Assembly (NCBI GenBank): GCA_000711775.1
Contig: ARYC01017339.1
Location: 1-64,000, forward strand
Length of the DNA: 64,000 nucleotides
Direction of reading: 5' to 3'
Origin: Oxytricha trifallax
Taxonomy: Eukaryota > Ciliophora > Spirotrichea > Sporadotrichida > Oxytrichidae
The position numbers and the translations under genes were made by a program. The stretch's first letter is position 1, and each line of letters begins with the position of its first letter. Shown here one piece after another: positions 36,360-47,626 of this stretch. The notes below the pieces were generated by a model. It had not been told where the DNA came from and made no database searches. It saw only the letters and a list, made by a program, of their open reading frames with translations.

Positions 36360-38792
36360 ATGAGTAAAGCTTCACCAGAATCAATTAATCAAGAATAGGA
36401 ATGTAACCAGTCGACTGTTGGGTCAGTTGAAAAGTAAACTTTCGATGGCACTGTTGCTCTCCCTCAATTCGCAAAGAGACCTCAAAAATGCTCGTTCAGT
36501 TCAGGAAGCAGTTATCCAGTTAGTCTTTACACAAATAGCTATAGATTAAAGATCAACTCTGACAAAAAGGCAGTGTAAAAGTACAGTCTATTGTTTGAAC
36601 CAGAAATTCCAGCTAATAGTAAGGTCAAGAATAAGGTCGTGGGAACCATCAAGACTCAGCTGAAAGAGAAGTTCGATTTTTACATTAGTTTTAGTGGTAA
36701 TCTGTATGCACATAAAGAGTACAAAGATAGTTAGGTTTATAAAACAGAGCATGATGGGCAGGACTATGAAATCAAAATTGTTTGGTCTAAATCTATAGAG
36801 TAACATGACATTGAACTTTTCACTTTTTATTCTATATTTTTCAAGAACTTGATGAGAAAGATGGATTTCGAAAGAATTGGACGTAACTGTTTCAATCCAA
36901 AAGCTGCAAAATCAATATCCAATCATAATCTCGAAGTTTGGCCAGGATTCTACAGTGCTATGTAAAAATTAGAAAGCGGTCCTTTAATAATGCTTGACTT
37001 GACAAATAAAGTTGTGAGAAAAGATACAGTCCTAAGTTTCATAGAGGAGCTTGAAAGTGCAAATAAATCAAGAGAAACTATCCAAGACGAGATGAAGGGA
37101 AAAATTGTTGTTACCAGTTATGGGTAGAGCAAGAAAACTTATAGAGTTGATAGAATTGATTTTGACAGGACACCATGTAGTTCATTTAAAAATGCAGAGG
37201 ATTAAGACGTTTAATTTGGAAGATACTATAAAGATAAATACAATGTGAATATCAAAAACAGAACTTAGCCAGTGTTAGTTTCAATTAGTGAAAGATCTGG
37301 ATAGGAAATTGTTTTAATCCCTGAGATTTGTGAAATGACTGGTTTAACAGACTCTTAAAGAGCTAATTTCAATTTAATGAAAGATTTGAGTCATATTTTA
37401 CATAAGGATGCTAACATAAGAAAGAATGAAGCTTAAGAGTTGATTAAGTAGCTATAAAATTAAGAGAAAATAAGAAAAATTATTAACGAATGGAAAATTG
37501 ATTTTGAACAGTAGCCATTCTAACTTGAAGGTCAAAGAATCACAGGTGGATAAGTTTTAATGGGATAAAATGCAAGCGGACAAAGAAGCACTTTCAATAT
37601 TGATTGTAATCCGCAGGACTTTGACAGAAATATCTAATAGGAAATGTTCAACCAAATTCCATTAAAAACTTGGGGAATATTCTTTGAGCAAAATAATCAA
37701 AAAGATGCCGATGCTTTTGTAAGAGAACTTTAAAAATGCTTAGAATAGTTCAAGTATAAGGCCGATAAACCTTAATTGTTTTGTATTCAAGGAAGAGGTT
37801 ATCAGGCATGGGAAAATGAATTGAAAAAGAAATTGAATCCAAGTGTTTCAGCTATTGTGCTTATAGCTCCAGGTTAGAAGGGTAAAAGCCCAATCTATGA
37901 TCAAGTAAAGAAATTATTAATTTAAAACCTACCAGTTCCTTCACAAGTGATTCTTGCTTAAACAATATCAAAGGGTAAAAATCTTAGATCAATTATCAAC
38001 AAAGTTGTGATTCAAATTAATGCTAAGATTGGAGGTGAGCCATGGGCACTGACTGACATGCCATTTTTAAATTAACCAACAATGATAGTGGGATATGATG
38101 TCCATCATAAGAAAAAGCAAAAGTCCTTATTGGCAATTTGTGCAACAATTAATCAGTAGGCAAACAGATACTGGTCAAAAGTTTTCGAACAAAAAGGAGA
38201 ATTTGAAGAAATAGCTAAAGAATTAGAACAAGTGATAATAGAAGCCATGGAAGCTTTCAAAACCCACAACAAAATTTTCCCAAAATAAGTTGTCTTTTAC
38301 AGAGATGGTGTAGGTGAATCATAGAAGTCATTAATATTGACTAATGAAATCGATCAAATTCATTCGGCCTTGAACAAATTAGGAGTGAAAGATTCATGCA
38401 AGTTTATTTTCGTAATGGTGAATAAGAGAGTCAAAACCAAGTTCATGTTAGATACCAACGGAAGATTAGAGAACCCTAAATGCGGAACAGTAGTAGATCA
38501 TTCTGTCACCCCCAGCGAATACTATGATTTCTTCTTGGTAAGTTAAATCTGCAGAACAGGAGTAGCAACACCAAGCCATTACACTGTACTTTATGATGGA
38601 ATAAAGTCAAAAGCTGAAGATATCATAAAGCTCACCTATCGCCTGTGCTATCTCTACTATAATTACAGTGGACCAGTCAAAATACCTGCACCAGTTAAAT
38701 ATGCTGATAAACTCGCAAAAATGATGGGCGAGAGGGGAAACATACAACCTCATAATCATTATGAGAAAATCAAAGGTCTCTACTATATCTGA
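36360..38792 (+). CDS. Piwi-clade Argonaute protein, 810 aa, no IES or intron
   Basis: A single open frame, ATG 36360 to TGA 38790, with dozens of in-frame TAA/TAG (Gln). A Gln/Ser-rich N-terminus precedes the N domain (about 60-190). The PAZ region is at about 250-350 (RVDRIDFDRTP; YYKDKYNVNIKNRTQPVLVS; VLIPEICEMTGLT). The MID/PIWI domain is at about 430-810. The slicer triad is intact: D580 (GYDVHHKKK), D649 (FYRDGVGESQ) and H740 (TPSHYTVLYD). The protein ends KGLYYI, the usual Piwi C-terminus. It should bind 5'-phosphate small RNAs and may cleave targets. In Oxytricha, Piwi (Otiwi1) with 27-nt piRNAs protects retained DNA during development; in Tetrahymena and Paramecium, Piwis mark eliminated DNA. 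Whether this copy is the developmental Otiwi1-type protein or a paralogue cannot be told here. The long stretch without an IES contrasts with many neighbours. Confidence 0.97.
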
Positions 38793-38880
38793 GACTATAA
38801 TTTTAATTAAAAATAAAAATCTTTATTTAAGTTTAATGGATAGAATTTATTTTATAAATCATTAATTATTTTACTCTTTC

Positions 38881-40022
38881 TTAATCAATTTTAATCTATA
38901 GAAATCAAGCATCCACCTAAGATTAACAACAAATTTAACATCAAGCCTTGAAATAGTAATAATCAAGCAACTTACCTCAATAACCTTACTATGAATGCTT
39001 AAACTTTCTCATAGACATACCCTTTAAAACAACAGATTCAAAGAGGTATCTTATATTATAAATTAAATCTACTTGAGTTCTCTAATTTATATAAGATACA
39101 TAATATCTTCGGTTTAAAGCCTATTGTCTGGATATAGATGGTTAACTCGTGACATTTGACGTGCCAAACAACATGATGACTGGGTCTTAATTGAAATTAG
39201 AAAGACAAGAATTTGATAAACTAATAAAACTCAATAAAATGATGAAGCAGCAGAAGCAAGAAGCACTGGAGAGTGGTAGAATCGATAAAGATCAAGCTAA
39301 GTATTACACAAATACTCTTTTTTACTTAAAAGATATACACTTCACATTTTTTACTTGTTGAGCAATATTAGGCTGGAGTATACACAAGTGAAATGAAAAA
39401 CAGATCTTAATAAGACATCACCAAGAGGATATTACATTCATTTTCTGCTATTATGAAACTTTTATTTATTTATAGAGCAACTTGAAAAAGAAATCAACAA
39501 ACGTGAAGAATAGAATTGGTAGCCTGCACCTCTGCTACTCACTAGATTTGGGCTTTTAGATCCACACGAATCTAAAAAGATTAAGCCGCCTATGTTCTTC
39601 AAGAATTTGAGATAAGAGTAGAAGTAGCAAGTCACTTTTGACAGTAAGGGAGAGACTTTGCTTAATAAATTATAAAATCTAATAGTTTTTTATTGCTTAA
39701 CATCCCTGGTAGCTCGATGGCTAACGAATAACCCAATATAGATGGCGACGAGTACTTTAGAAATATCTAAGAATAGTTTGGGATGAATTAAGGCATGGAA
39801 GTTGTCAAAGATAAAAATGATGATTTATCTCCTCGCAGTGACACGGATTTGAATGAAAATATAGGGGATCAAAATAAAAAAAATTTATATGAAAAAGATT
39901 TGGATAGAATTGCTATTGTTGACAAGAGTTTGATGAGTTTGTAGAACAGACCACCCATTTCGCTGTTTGAGAGTATTTTCAATAATGATAACGAAAGAGA
40001 TGATATGGAGGAGAGTGTTTGA
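38881..40022 (+). CDS. Unknown acidic protein, interrupted
   Basis: Coding blocks on the plus strand end at TGA 40020. There is a possible N-terminal block at 38885-39040, then 39120-39305 (DGQLVTFDVPNNMMTGSQLK, then a Lys/Gln-rich helix), 39475-39680 (LLLTRFGLLDPHESKKIKPP) and 39715-40022 (acidic, GDEYFRNIQEQFGMNQGMEV..). Joints are AT-rich without obvious GT..AG. The start codon is uncertain (ATG at 38991 possible; an in-frame TGA precedes it). No domain recognised; the Lys/Glu-rich helices suggest a scaffold or coiled-coil-type protein. Confidence 0.5.
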
Positions 40023-40204
40023 TATCACTGCAAAGATTATTACTATTTCTTTGCTTAATTAACGATTCTAAAATTAATTAATTAAAAATTCATTGATCTG
40101 AATTAGAATTTGGCTTAGAGACTATACAATGTCTTAAAAATTAAGTATAATTAAACTTAAATTAAATGAAGGGGCTTAATTAGACTAATAGTAGTATAAT
40201 ATAA

Positions 40205-42538
40205 ATGACATCAGAGAATAAAAAGCTTGGATTTTCACGACATCAGAGAAATTTGACAACTATTTCTTAAGTTAATTAAACAGAGAATTATTCAAACCAG
40301 TTGCATTTGCCTCTAACAGTCAGCAACAAATTCGGTATGAAATATGGCATGATGCATCATAGATAGAAGTCTGGCGTGGTATTAATGAACAACATGAGGG
40401 TCAATCCATATTATTCAAAGTAGCATAATGCAATTAAATTTACAAGCAATAATCAAACTAATGAAAATAGATTAGAATAAAGAATTATACAATCTATCCG
40501 TGATTTTCGAACAATTGATAAAAACAAATCTAATCTCTAGGACTTAAGTAGTTAATTTTATTCCTATGATTAAGATATTTATATTCATTATTTTTTCGTT
40601 TTTATTCCATTAATTAATTTATATATTTATATGAACTAGGACTTAAAACTGAGTTATTTATTCTAAAATTAAGATGAAAATATCGAAACATAGCCAACCC
40701 CACCAACTTCTAACTAATTTAATTAAAACCTTCATACAAAGAATAAATCATAAAGTTCTTTATTTTATTAAAGAGACAAAAATAATAATCTTTATAATTT
40801 ATAGTCAAGTAAACCGAATGGATAATTATCTCAGAAATTCTAATCTTAATTGAAAATATAACAGAATGCGAAATTTGATAAGATTTAATTATAAAGGTTT
40901 AAATTAGATAGAAAGTTATACCCGAGATTAATAGATATAGATTCGTAATAAGCCACTTTCATACCTCTACAAACTAACTCATTTCATAATGGATTTTAGT
41001 AGAATAGTGTGATGAAACTAAGTGATTTTAAAACCAACATTAATTCTGAAGGAATTTTGAATACTCCTTCACCAGTGAGATTTGATTAAGCCAAGATTTA
41101 GTAGAAGACTTTTCAGTTTTACTCACCCTAACAGAGAGATATTACTAAAATGGAATAACTCCCTTTTTATTAACACCTACCTTCGAGCTAATCAACAAGC
41201 CATTCTTAGTAAAATTTGGAGCTTTTGTAACATAGAGTGCCTCACTTAAGTTTAAAGGCAATTGGCTTGAAAAAGCACTTGAAATAACAAACTAAACAGC
41301 GAAATGTTTAAGACTTTGTTGCTTTGAATCTTCCTAAATTAAACACTTCATAAATGTTAACATAACTTCTTATTGAATAAAGTGGTTATAATAAGAATTC
41401 AAGGATCAAGCATTAAACTCATTAGCCTTTGATTAAAGTAATAGTGCAGTAAAATTTACAGTTTAAAGAGAACAAGAAATAAGTGCCAGCTTAAAGCATT
41501 TTAAGTACCCAGGAAATATCTTCGAATTAATAGCAACTAATTCATAATAAAAACGATAATACTACTTCAATTCAAGGTTCATTATAAATTCGGTAATAAG
41601 ATTTATCATCTTTGACGAATAAGCCTGGAAATAAGCAAGTATCAAGTAAGATGGGGAAACATAGAATTAAGTAAGAACAAACATTAAGTGCATTGTCAAG
41701 TAAAATGAAACTTAGTGAATTGTTTGAAGAGGAGAACATTTAAGAAAAGAGATAAAGGTTTATAGTTATAGAAGAGAGTTTTGGAAATAATGATACAAAA
41801 TCATTGATAAACTATGGTAATATTATATTTACATAAAAAAATTTAAATTCTAAATTTATTCTTGGAATTTAAATTTATTGAGGTATTTTTGCTTTAAATT
41901 TGCATTTTAATAATAGTAATATTTAATGATTAACAAAAGGATTATTAATGCTAATATGTTATATAATTATATTTTTAATGAAAATTATCTTTTAAAAATG
42001 CTTTTTACTATAAAATAATTAGATATTTATTCGAATTATTTTCTAAAAGATATCTTTAAAGAGACAGATACTTCCTCTAGCCTTAACAACATCTAGATTC
42101 TGCAATCATAATACTTCAACTTTAATTTTTTTCCTTAATAATAAATTAATTCTTGCTTGTAACATTTTGTTGTTGTCATTATTTAATAAATTCAAAGACA
42201 AATTCTACCTCTATGACGATTCCAAACCCTTTACTTATAACCCTAAGGATTCCGCAATCGAAATATTAACTCTTTCTCAGTAATCTCTCAAATCTCAGTA
42301 AATCATCACCTATGAATAAATCTGCAAAGATGATCTCTAAGAAATGCGATTCTCCTTTGATTTAAGAACTTCTAAGCAAACAGGCATCAATCAAATTCTT
42401 AGAGATTAATAGAAGAAAAATAATAACGGGATGAGAAATATAGTGGGAGCAGGTTTGAAGGTTAATAATAGATAAGGTTCTAAATGCGATTTTGAGTTGA
42501 AAACTCTAAAGAAAACTAAACATGGAAAAGAGAACTGA
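40205..42538 (+). CDS. Unknown Gln/Asn-rich protein, interrupted
   Basis: ATG 40205 (TSENKKLGFSRHQRNLTTIS) to TGA 42536. Blocks lie at 40205-40560, 40640-41150, 41165-41820 and 42190-42538. The composition is Gln/Asn/Ser/Lys-rich with no recognised domain. The final block (DSAIEILTLSQQSLKSQQII) is the most ordered. A frame change near 41160 and an AT-rich insert at 41820-42190 look like IESs. Many Gln codons are TAA/TAG. Possibly a disordered cytoskeletal or regulatory protein; function not inferable. Confidence 0.5.
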
Positions 42539-42725
42539 AATTCATAAAGCAATTGAAGAAATATTCTTAATTTTTATTTATTTGTTAAATAGTTTGATCT
42601 ATGTGTAATTATATCGATGAGTTTTAACAGGAGTAAATTGTAATAATAATCAGATTTAATTGGTGATCTATTGATATAAATTGAGTGGTGAACTAGTCGC
42701 TGATGAATTAAATTTTAATTTGTAA

Positions 42726-44671
42726 ATGTAGCATTACTAATAGCAACCTCAATCATTCTACTTTTAAGTTAGTGATTCACAAGCTCTTGATTCGTTTTAT
42801 TCGAGTGATTCTTTAAGGAGGAAGGATGAAACTTAATCCATTGAGTATCCACCTGTTTAGACCAACGCATTTCAAATCTACGACACTTGTAAGTATCATG
42901 CAAACTAGAATATCATAACCAGAGACTATTTCATCAATATTGGATCTTAAATTTTTCAACATTTAGGTTTAAAGATGCAGGAAGACATTGATTTAGTGAA
43001 ACAGCACTTGAGCTATTAACAAGATTCTTTACTACAAAATTAAACACTTTTGATATCAGACTATTAACGCCTCCTGAAGTATGAGCGTAAAGAGCTAGAG
43101 AAGATAGACGATCACTTCAATCGCATACAAGCCACAGTCACGAAACTTAGGTAAGAGCAAAAGTAGAAAATGCGCTAAATGATGGAAAGTTATAAAAGCT
43201 AATATGAAAGTCGACTTTAACTAGTTTAGAAGTAATCAGAACGCATTGAAAGCTATTTTAAGAAAATGTAAGAAGTGGAGGACTAGGTGAGGTACTCTAG
43301 AGATCTTAGATAGACAATGATGCTTATAGAAAGAGTCACAAGGAAGATTTAGGAGCAGCTTAGTAAAAATGAAAATGGAAGTGATTTTTAATTAGAAATG
43401 TAAGATGTAATTGAGAAATATAAAATTTAGAAAGTGGTCTTTGAAACTAATGACATTCATTAGTTATAGCATATTGTAAATTTAGTCATCATACTACATC
43501 TTTTTTATTGACAATAAAACCATCGATGATGCTATTGCCAAATTAGTTGGACAACTCTATGTTGTCAATCCTGTTGAAAAATTCTTCTCTTTAACTAAAG
43601 ATTCTGTCCTTCTCCTAGATCCTCATAAAAAATCCCTAACTTCAAGCTTCATGGATCTCATGCTAAAGAGTGAACTAAATTACACATTTTTAATACGGGA
43701 AATAAGAAAGACTTGCATCATTTCATTGTCAAATACTTCCCTAATTGGTTACTATGATCAAACTTCTTTCTTTGAACATGATACTGAGAATCTTAACACT
43801 TTGGATAGAGCTGTATGCATGAACACCCTACGAAAGAATTTCTCAACTTGCTACAATTACCTGAAGTATCCCAGTGACAGATCAGAACATTTATCCATTT
43901 ATGTTTTAGGAGGCTAAGATCTTAAAAATTATCAACTTACTTCCTCTATTGAGAGACTTGACTTTTCAGATCCCTAAGATCTTTAATGGTAACTCTGATT
44001 TTTTTAATTAGTCTTAACTTCAATGTATTTATTTATAACTAGTTGGCAATTTGTAGATTCCAAGGATAAATGCGCACTCTATAATTCTCCAAAACAAGCA
44101 CCTCTATGTTTTTGGGGGTCTAGGCAAGCTTCTAAACAAGGGTGCAAAGCTAGTCGAGATAAATGAGATTGAGCGTTTGACTCTTCAAAATGACATGACT
44201 GCAAAACTAAGTCAGAGTTAAATCTTGACTTTAAGACTGCAAGATTCGATTGTGAGAGGCATTAACTCAGTGTATAGTATCGACGAACAAGGAGGGTTAG
44301 TTATAGTATCAAAGGAGTATTAAGAGAAAGTGCTCGGTAGTACTAATGAGAGAGGCACGCTTAAAGTTCATTGTTTCAAGATGAATCAGGAAGATTTTGG
44401 TATTGAGAGAATAGCTGAGAACGATATCTTTAAATAAAGAACTTATAAGCAAATGTTAATAATTCAATTATAAAATTAATAGAATAATTAATAAAACTTA
44501 TAAAATGGTAAATTCTCAATAAATTCATTTCATCTCTTTTATATAGTTGCCCCTTTAGATATTAAAAACAAGTGGCGTTTCCCAAAGAATGGTAAGTATT
44601 AATTCAAGAAAATTATGCTATAACCTATTTGCAATGCTGTCATTTGTTAATCAGCTTAAACTATTCTATGA
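42726..44671 (+). CDS. Coiled-coil plus kelch-like (TRIM-like layout) protein
   Basis: ATG 42726 (MQHYQQQPQSFYFQVSDSQA). Residues about 100-240 form a long coiled coil rich in Gln/Glu/Arg (EQKQKMRQMMESYKSQYESR). After an interruption near 43480-43510, a beta-propeller-like part follows. It has GQLYVVNPVEKFFSLTKDSV, ending in YVLGGQD, and at about 44065-44180 a typical kelch blade (NAHSIILQNKHLYVFGGLGK). This coiled-coil/propeller order resembles B-box C-terminal/kelch proteins of ciliates, although no B-box zinc finger is seen. Interruption at about 43990-44040. The coding look fades at about 44440. The first TGA in any frame is at 44669-44671, inside the LSm4 gene, so either the 3' end overlaps LSM4 or a hidden IES shifts the frame to an earlier stop. 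Confidence 0.6.
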
Positions 44672-45320
44672 TATTTATAGATGGTTGACACAAAAAATGG
44701 CGAGTCATACGATGGGACACTCTTGAAATGTGACGACTGGATGAATCTCTATTTAAAGGATGTGATAAGAACAACAACCACGGGATAATTTTCAAAGTTT
44801 GAATAAGTCTTTATACGCGGTAATCATGTCAAAAACATTCAATTGAGTGAGGAAATCATTGAGAATTATCAAGCAGAACTTAAGAGAAGGTGTAAGTAAC
44901 CATTGAAGTTTACAATCAATCTCTTTTTAATAATGACTCTTGTAATGATAACTAACTGTTGCTTTAGAGGCTGAAAAGGCAATTCAAGGCAATTTTGAAA
45001 GTGAAGGAAAGCAAAGAGGTGGTTCTAGATCACAAAGTCGTGGTGGTAGAAGAGACGGGGGTGACAGAGGTCGTGGAGGAGACAGAGGAGGCTTTAGAGG
45101 TGGCCGTGGTAGTAGCAATAATCAATATGGATTTAGCAGTAATCGTGGAGGAAGAGATGGCAGTGAAAGAGGAAGAGGCGATAGAGGCGATAGAGGCGGT
45201 CGTGGTGGCAGAGGTGATAGAGGAGATAGAGGTGGTCGTGGCGATAGAGGAGGTTTCAGAGGTAGAGGTAACGATATGTCTGGTGGCAGAGGTGGCCGCG
45301 GAGGACGTGGAGGGTATTGA
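44505..45320 (+). CDS. LSM4: LSm4, U6 snRNP/P-body Sm-like protein with RGG tail
   Basis: The first exon is just the ATG at 44505. A 39-nt GT..AG intron (44508-44546) follows, giving MLPLQILKT, which aligns with the conserved LSm4 start MLPLxLLKT. The Sm1 motif is NGESYDGTLLKCDDWMNLYL and the Sm2 motif is FIRGNHVKNIQL. An interruption at 44589-44680 (ATGGT pointer) falls between KTSGVSQR and MVDTKNGE. A third joint is a canonical intron, 44892-44967. The C-terminus (about 45020-45317) is a long Arg/Gly/Asp RGG tail, as in LSm4 of many eukaryotes, ending in TGA 45318. LSm4 is part of LSm1-7 (mRNA decay) and LSm2-8 (U6 snRNA). Very confident of family. Confidence 0.95.
44589..44680. other. IES (ATGGT pointer) or intron in LSM4
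   Basis: ATGGT at 44589-44593 and 44681-44685. The segment also reads as GTAAGT..TATAG. Pointer excision gives the same spacing to KNGE as human LSm4; splicing as an intron gives one extra Met. The two readings cannot be separated by sequence alone. Confidence 0.6.
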
Positions 45321-45534
45321 TTTGGATTATCTGAATCACTAGTCTTAACAAAATCTAATTAAAAGTCAAATTTTAGCAAAACTTAAATTAATTATCAATT
45401 AATTTCTTGTAACAAACATTTCTAAGAATTCCTGAGCTTTCTTACCAATTATTTCATATAGACTTTCTAATAATTAATGTTTTATTATGAGAAGTTTGAA
45501 TTTGATTATATAATTTAATTAATTTGTTTATAAA

Positions 45535-46937
45535 ATGATTGGAACACCTTTTAACATCAAAGATGAAATAATGCAGAGAAGAATCTAAGGTTTAGACAAG
45601 AAACCTTGGGAGCAAGAGGGTAGAGACGATCAGGGCAGAAAGCATTTCTATGGAGCTTTCACTGGTGCTCTGAAAGAGTTCTCTGTAGGCTATAAAGGCA
45701 CAGTTGGCTCCAAAGAAGGTAAGATCACAAAACATATTTAAATATCATTTTATCTTAAATTTTAGGGGAAGACATGAGAAACAAATGAGATAATAAATTA
45801 AATGAAATCAATTTAAATATAATTTCTTATAAACTTCAGATATTATAGAAAAAAGTTCTTTTTTCATTTCATTCAGATATTTTCATCTTTATTTAATAAA
45901 TATATCTTTGAGCTTCAAAAAAGAATTTCTATATAATTTAAGTTATTATTATTGATAAGCATTTTTATATTTTGAAGAAAAAAATAGATTGTTATGCCAC
46001 ATATAATATAATTGACAACCTCAAATCTATTTCGTAGGATTTCAACCGAAATAGTTTGTGAGTTCAAGAAGCGAGAAGAAAGGAACTTAATTTCAGCAGC
46101 AGTCTATCTTCGAATTCATGGATGAAGATGACATGGTAAGTACCTTATTAGTTATCTTTTACACTTTTTAGGGAGAACATACAGCAGGCTAGACTTTCCA
46201 AGCAACACAACAATACTCCGATACCCTAAATTCCCAGTAAAAAGATCTCTTGAAGAGTGGAATCTCGGGCGACATCTAGAATAACACTTTCATTCCTGAT
46301 GAGTTAGTGGTGACAACCAACAACTCCAAGGGATACCAGTTGATGAGGGCGATGGGCTTCAAAGACAGAGGCAGCAGCAAATATTGCTTCAATCACTACG
46401 AAGACTCACCAGAGGAGAGTGAGGATGACATGTAATAGTAATAGGATGCTTTTGATCATTTGGGGTTCATGATTCCCTAGAAGAGATAGAGATAGAAAGA
46501 GCAAAAGGGGAAGAAGTACTATGATGGACCCATTGGCTTCAAGAATAACCTATTTGGCATTGGGTTTGTACCCACCAGAAGTGATTTAGATGAGATTTAC
46601 TATATAAAGATGTAAATATTATTTCATTAGTATATATGAGATAGATCCAGACGCTGCTGAGCAAAGACAGAAGAAGCAGCAAAACAGAATAAAAATGTCA
46701 GAATTTGACTATGCAGGAATTGAAGTGGATGAGGATGATGACAGTGTATAGTAAATTTCGAATGTCTATGACACACAGAAAGACAAGTCTAAAATGTACA
46801 AGGATTCAATTGAACTTGATGATGAGGAGTTAGATTATTGTAGAATTATAGTAAATCCTGTTAATATTTCATTATTTAGTAACATAAAATTAGATAATTA
46901 AGGTTTTTTAAAAAAATTAAATAGAATTATGTGCTGA
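45535..46937 (+). CDS. GPATCH1-like (DUF1604) splicing-associated protein, short
   Basis: ATG 45535 ([20 protein letters not shown]). The hallmark block [36 protein letters not shown] matches the N-terminal domain of GPATCH1/TGH, which precedes the G-patch. Introns: 45719-46037 (319 nt, long for this window) and 46136-46171 (36 nt). A G-patch-type sequence [20 protein letters not shown] follows, then the second family region [20 protein letters not shown]. An AGAT-pointer IES (about 46610-46640) leads to an acidic tail ([14 protein letters not shown]), ending at TGA 46935. The protein is shorter than animal GPATCH1 (about 360 against 930 residues). Expected to be nuclear and spliceosome-associated. 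Confidence 0.8.
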
Positions 46938-47067
46938 TTAATTGAGAAATCATCCAAAAAATAAAATCAAAATTTGATTAATTATTTTTGCTTAGACTTT
47001 TTCATAAAATAATCCTTGAATTAATTAAAATAAACTAAAATATAAAGTCTAACTACAATAATATGGT

Positions 47068-47527
47068 ATGAGTAATGTAAACAGAAAAGGACTTATTTAA
47101 AAATCCTCAGTTGAAAATCAAAAGCCTAATTAGTTCATAATTGGAGGCACCTTACAAGTAAAAAAGATAGGGTAATCTATTATTATAATTAATTTTTTTA
47201 ATTTCTATTTATAGAGCAAAACCAGTTCAAGTACCAGCAGGTTACAATCCATTTAAGGACTTGGATAGTTAAACTACTACAGAAATAGCTAATTAGTAAA
47301 GCAAAAAGAGAAACCTGATAGATGAAATAATTATAGATCATAGCAAGAAATTTATCAGTAAGCAAAGCAATAACCTAGATGCAAATAAGCGAGCTGAGAT
47401 ACTTGGCGAAACTGAGGGGATTCAATAAACCAATGCATAAATATACAATAATAGATTTCAAGCATAATGCATAAATAAATTTGAGAGAGTTATTTAAATT
47501 GGAGAAATATTTTAACGTTAAATTTGA
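47068..47527 (+). CDS. Small basic protein, unknown
   Basis: ATG 47068 to TGA 47525 with one 43-nt GT..AG intron (47172-47214). About 138 residues, rich in Lys/Gln/Asn (GGTLQVKKIG, then AKPVQVPAGYNPFKDLDSQT). No transmembrane segment and no recognised domain. TAA/TAG Gln codons throughout. It sits convergent to the long minus-strand kinase gene, about 100 bp from its stop. Confidence 0.55.
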
Positions 47528-47626
47528 ATATTAAAAAAAATCAAGTTGCTTCTCAAGTTAAAAAGAGAAGTTGTAAAAATTAAAGACTTAAATATAGATT
47601 AATGTAATTCTTATATTTTGGTAACT

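Noticed and set aside
44995..45342. 115-codon Val/Glu-rich ORF
   Set aside because: Frame-shifted reading of the LSm4 Arg/Gly tail; the RGG frame is the conserved one.
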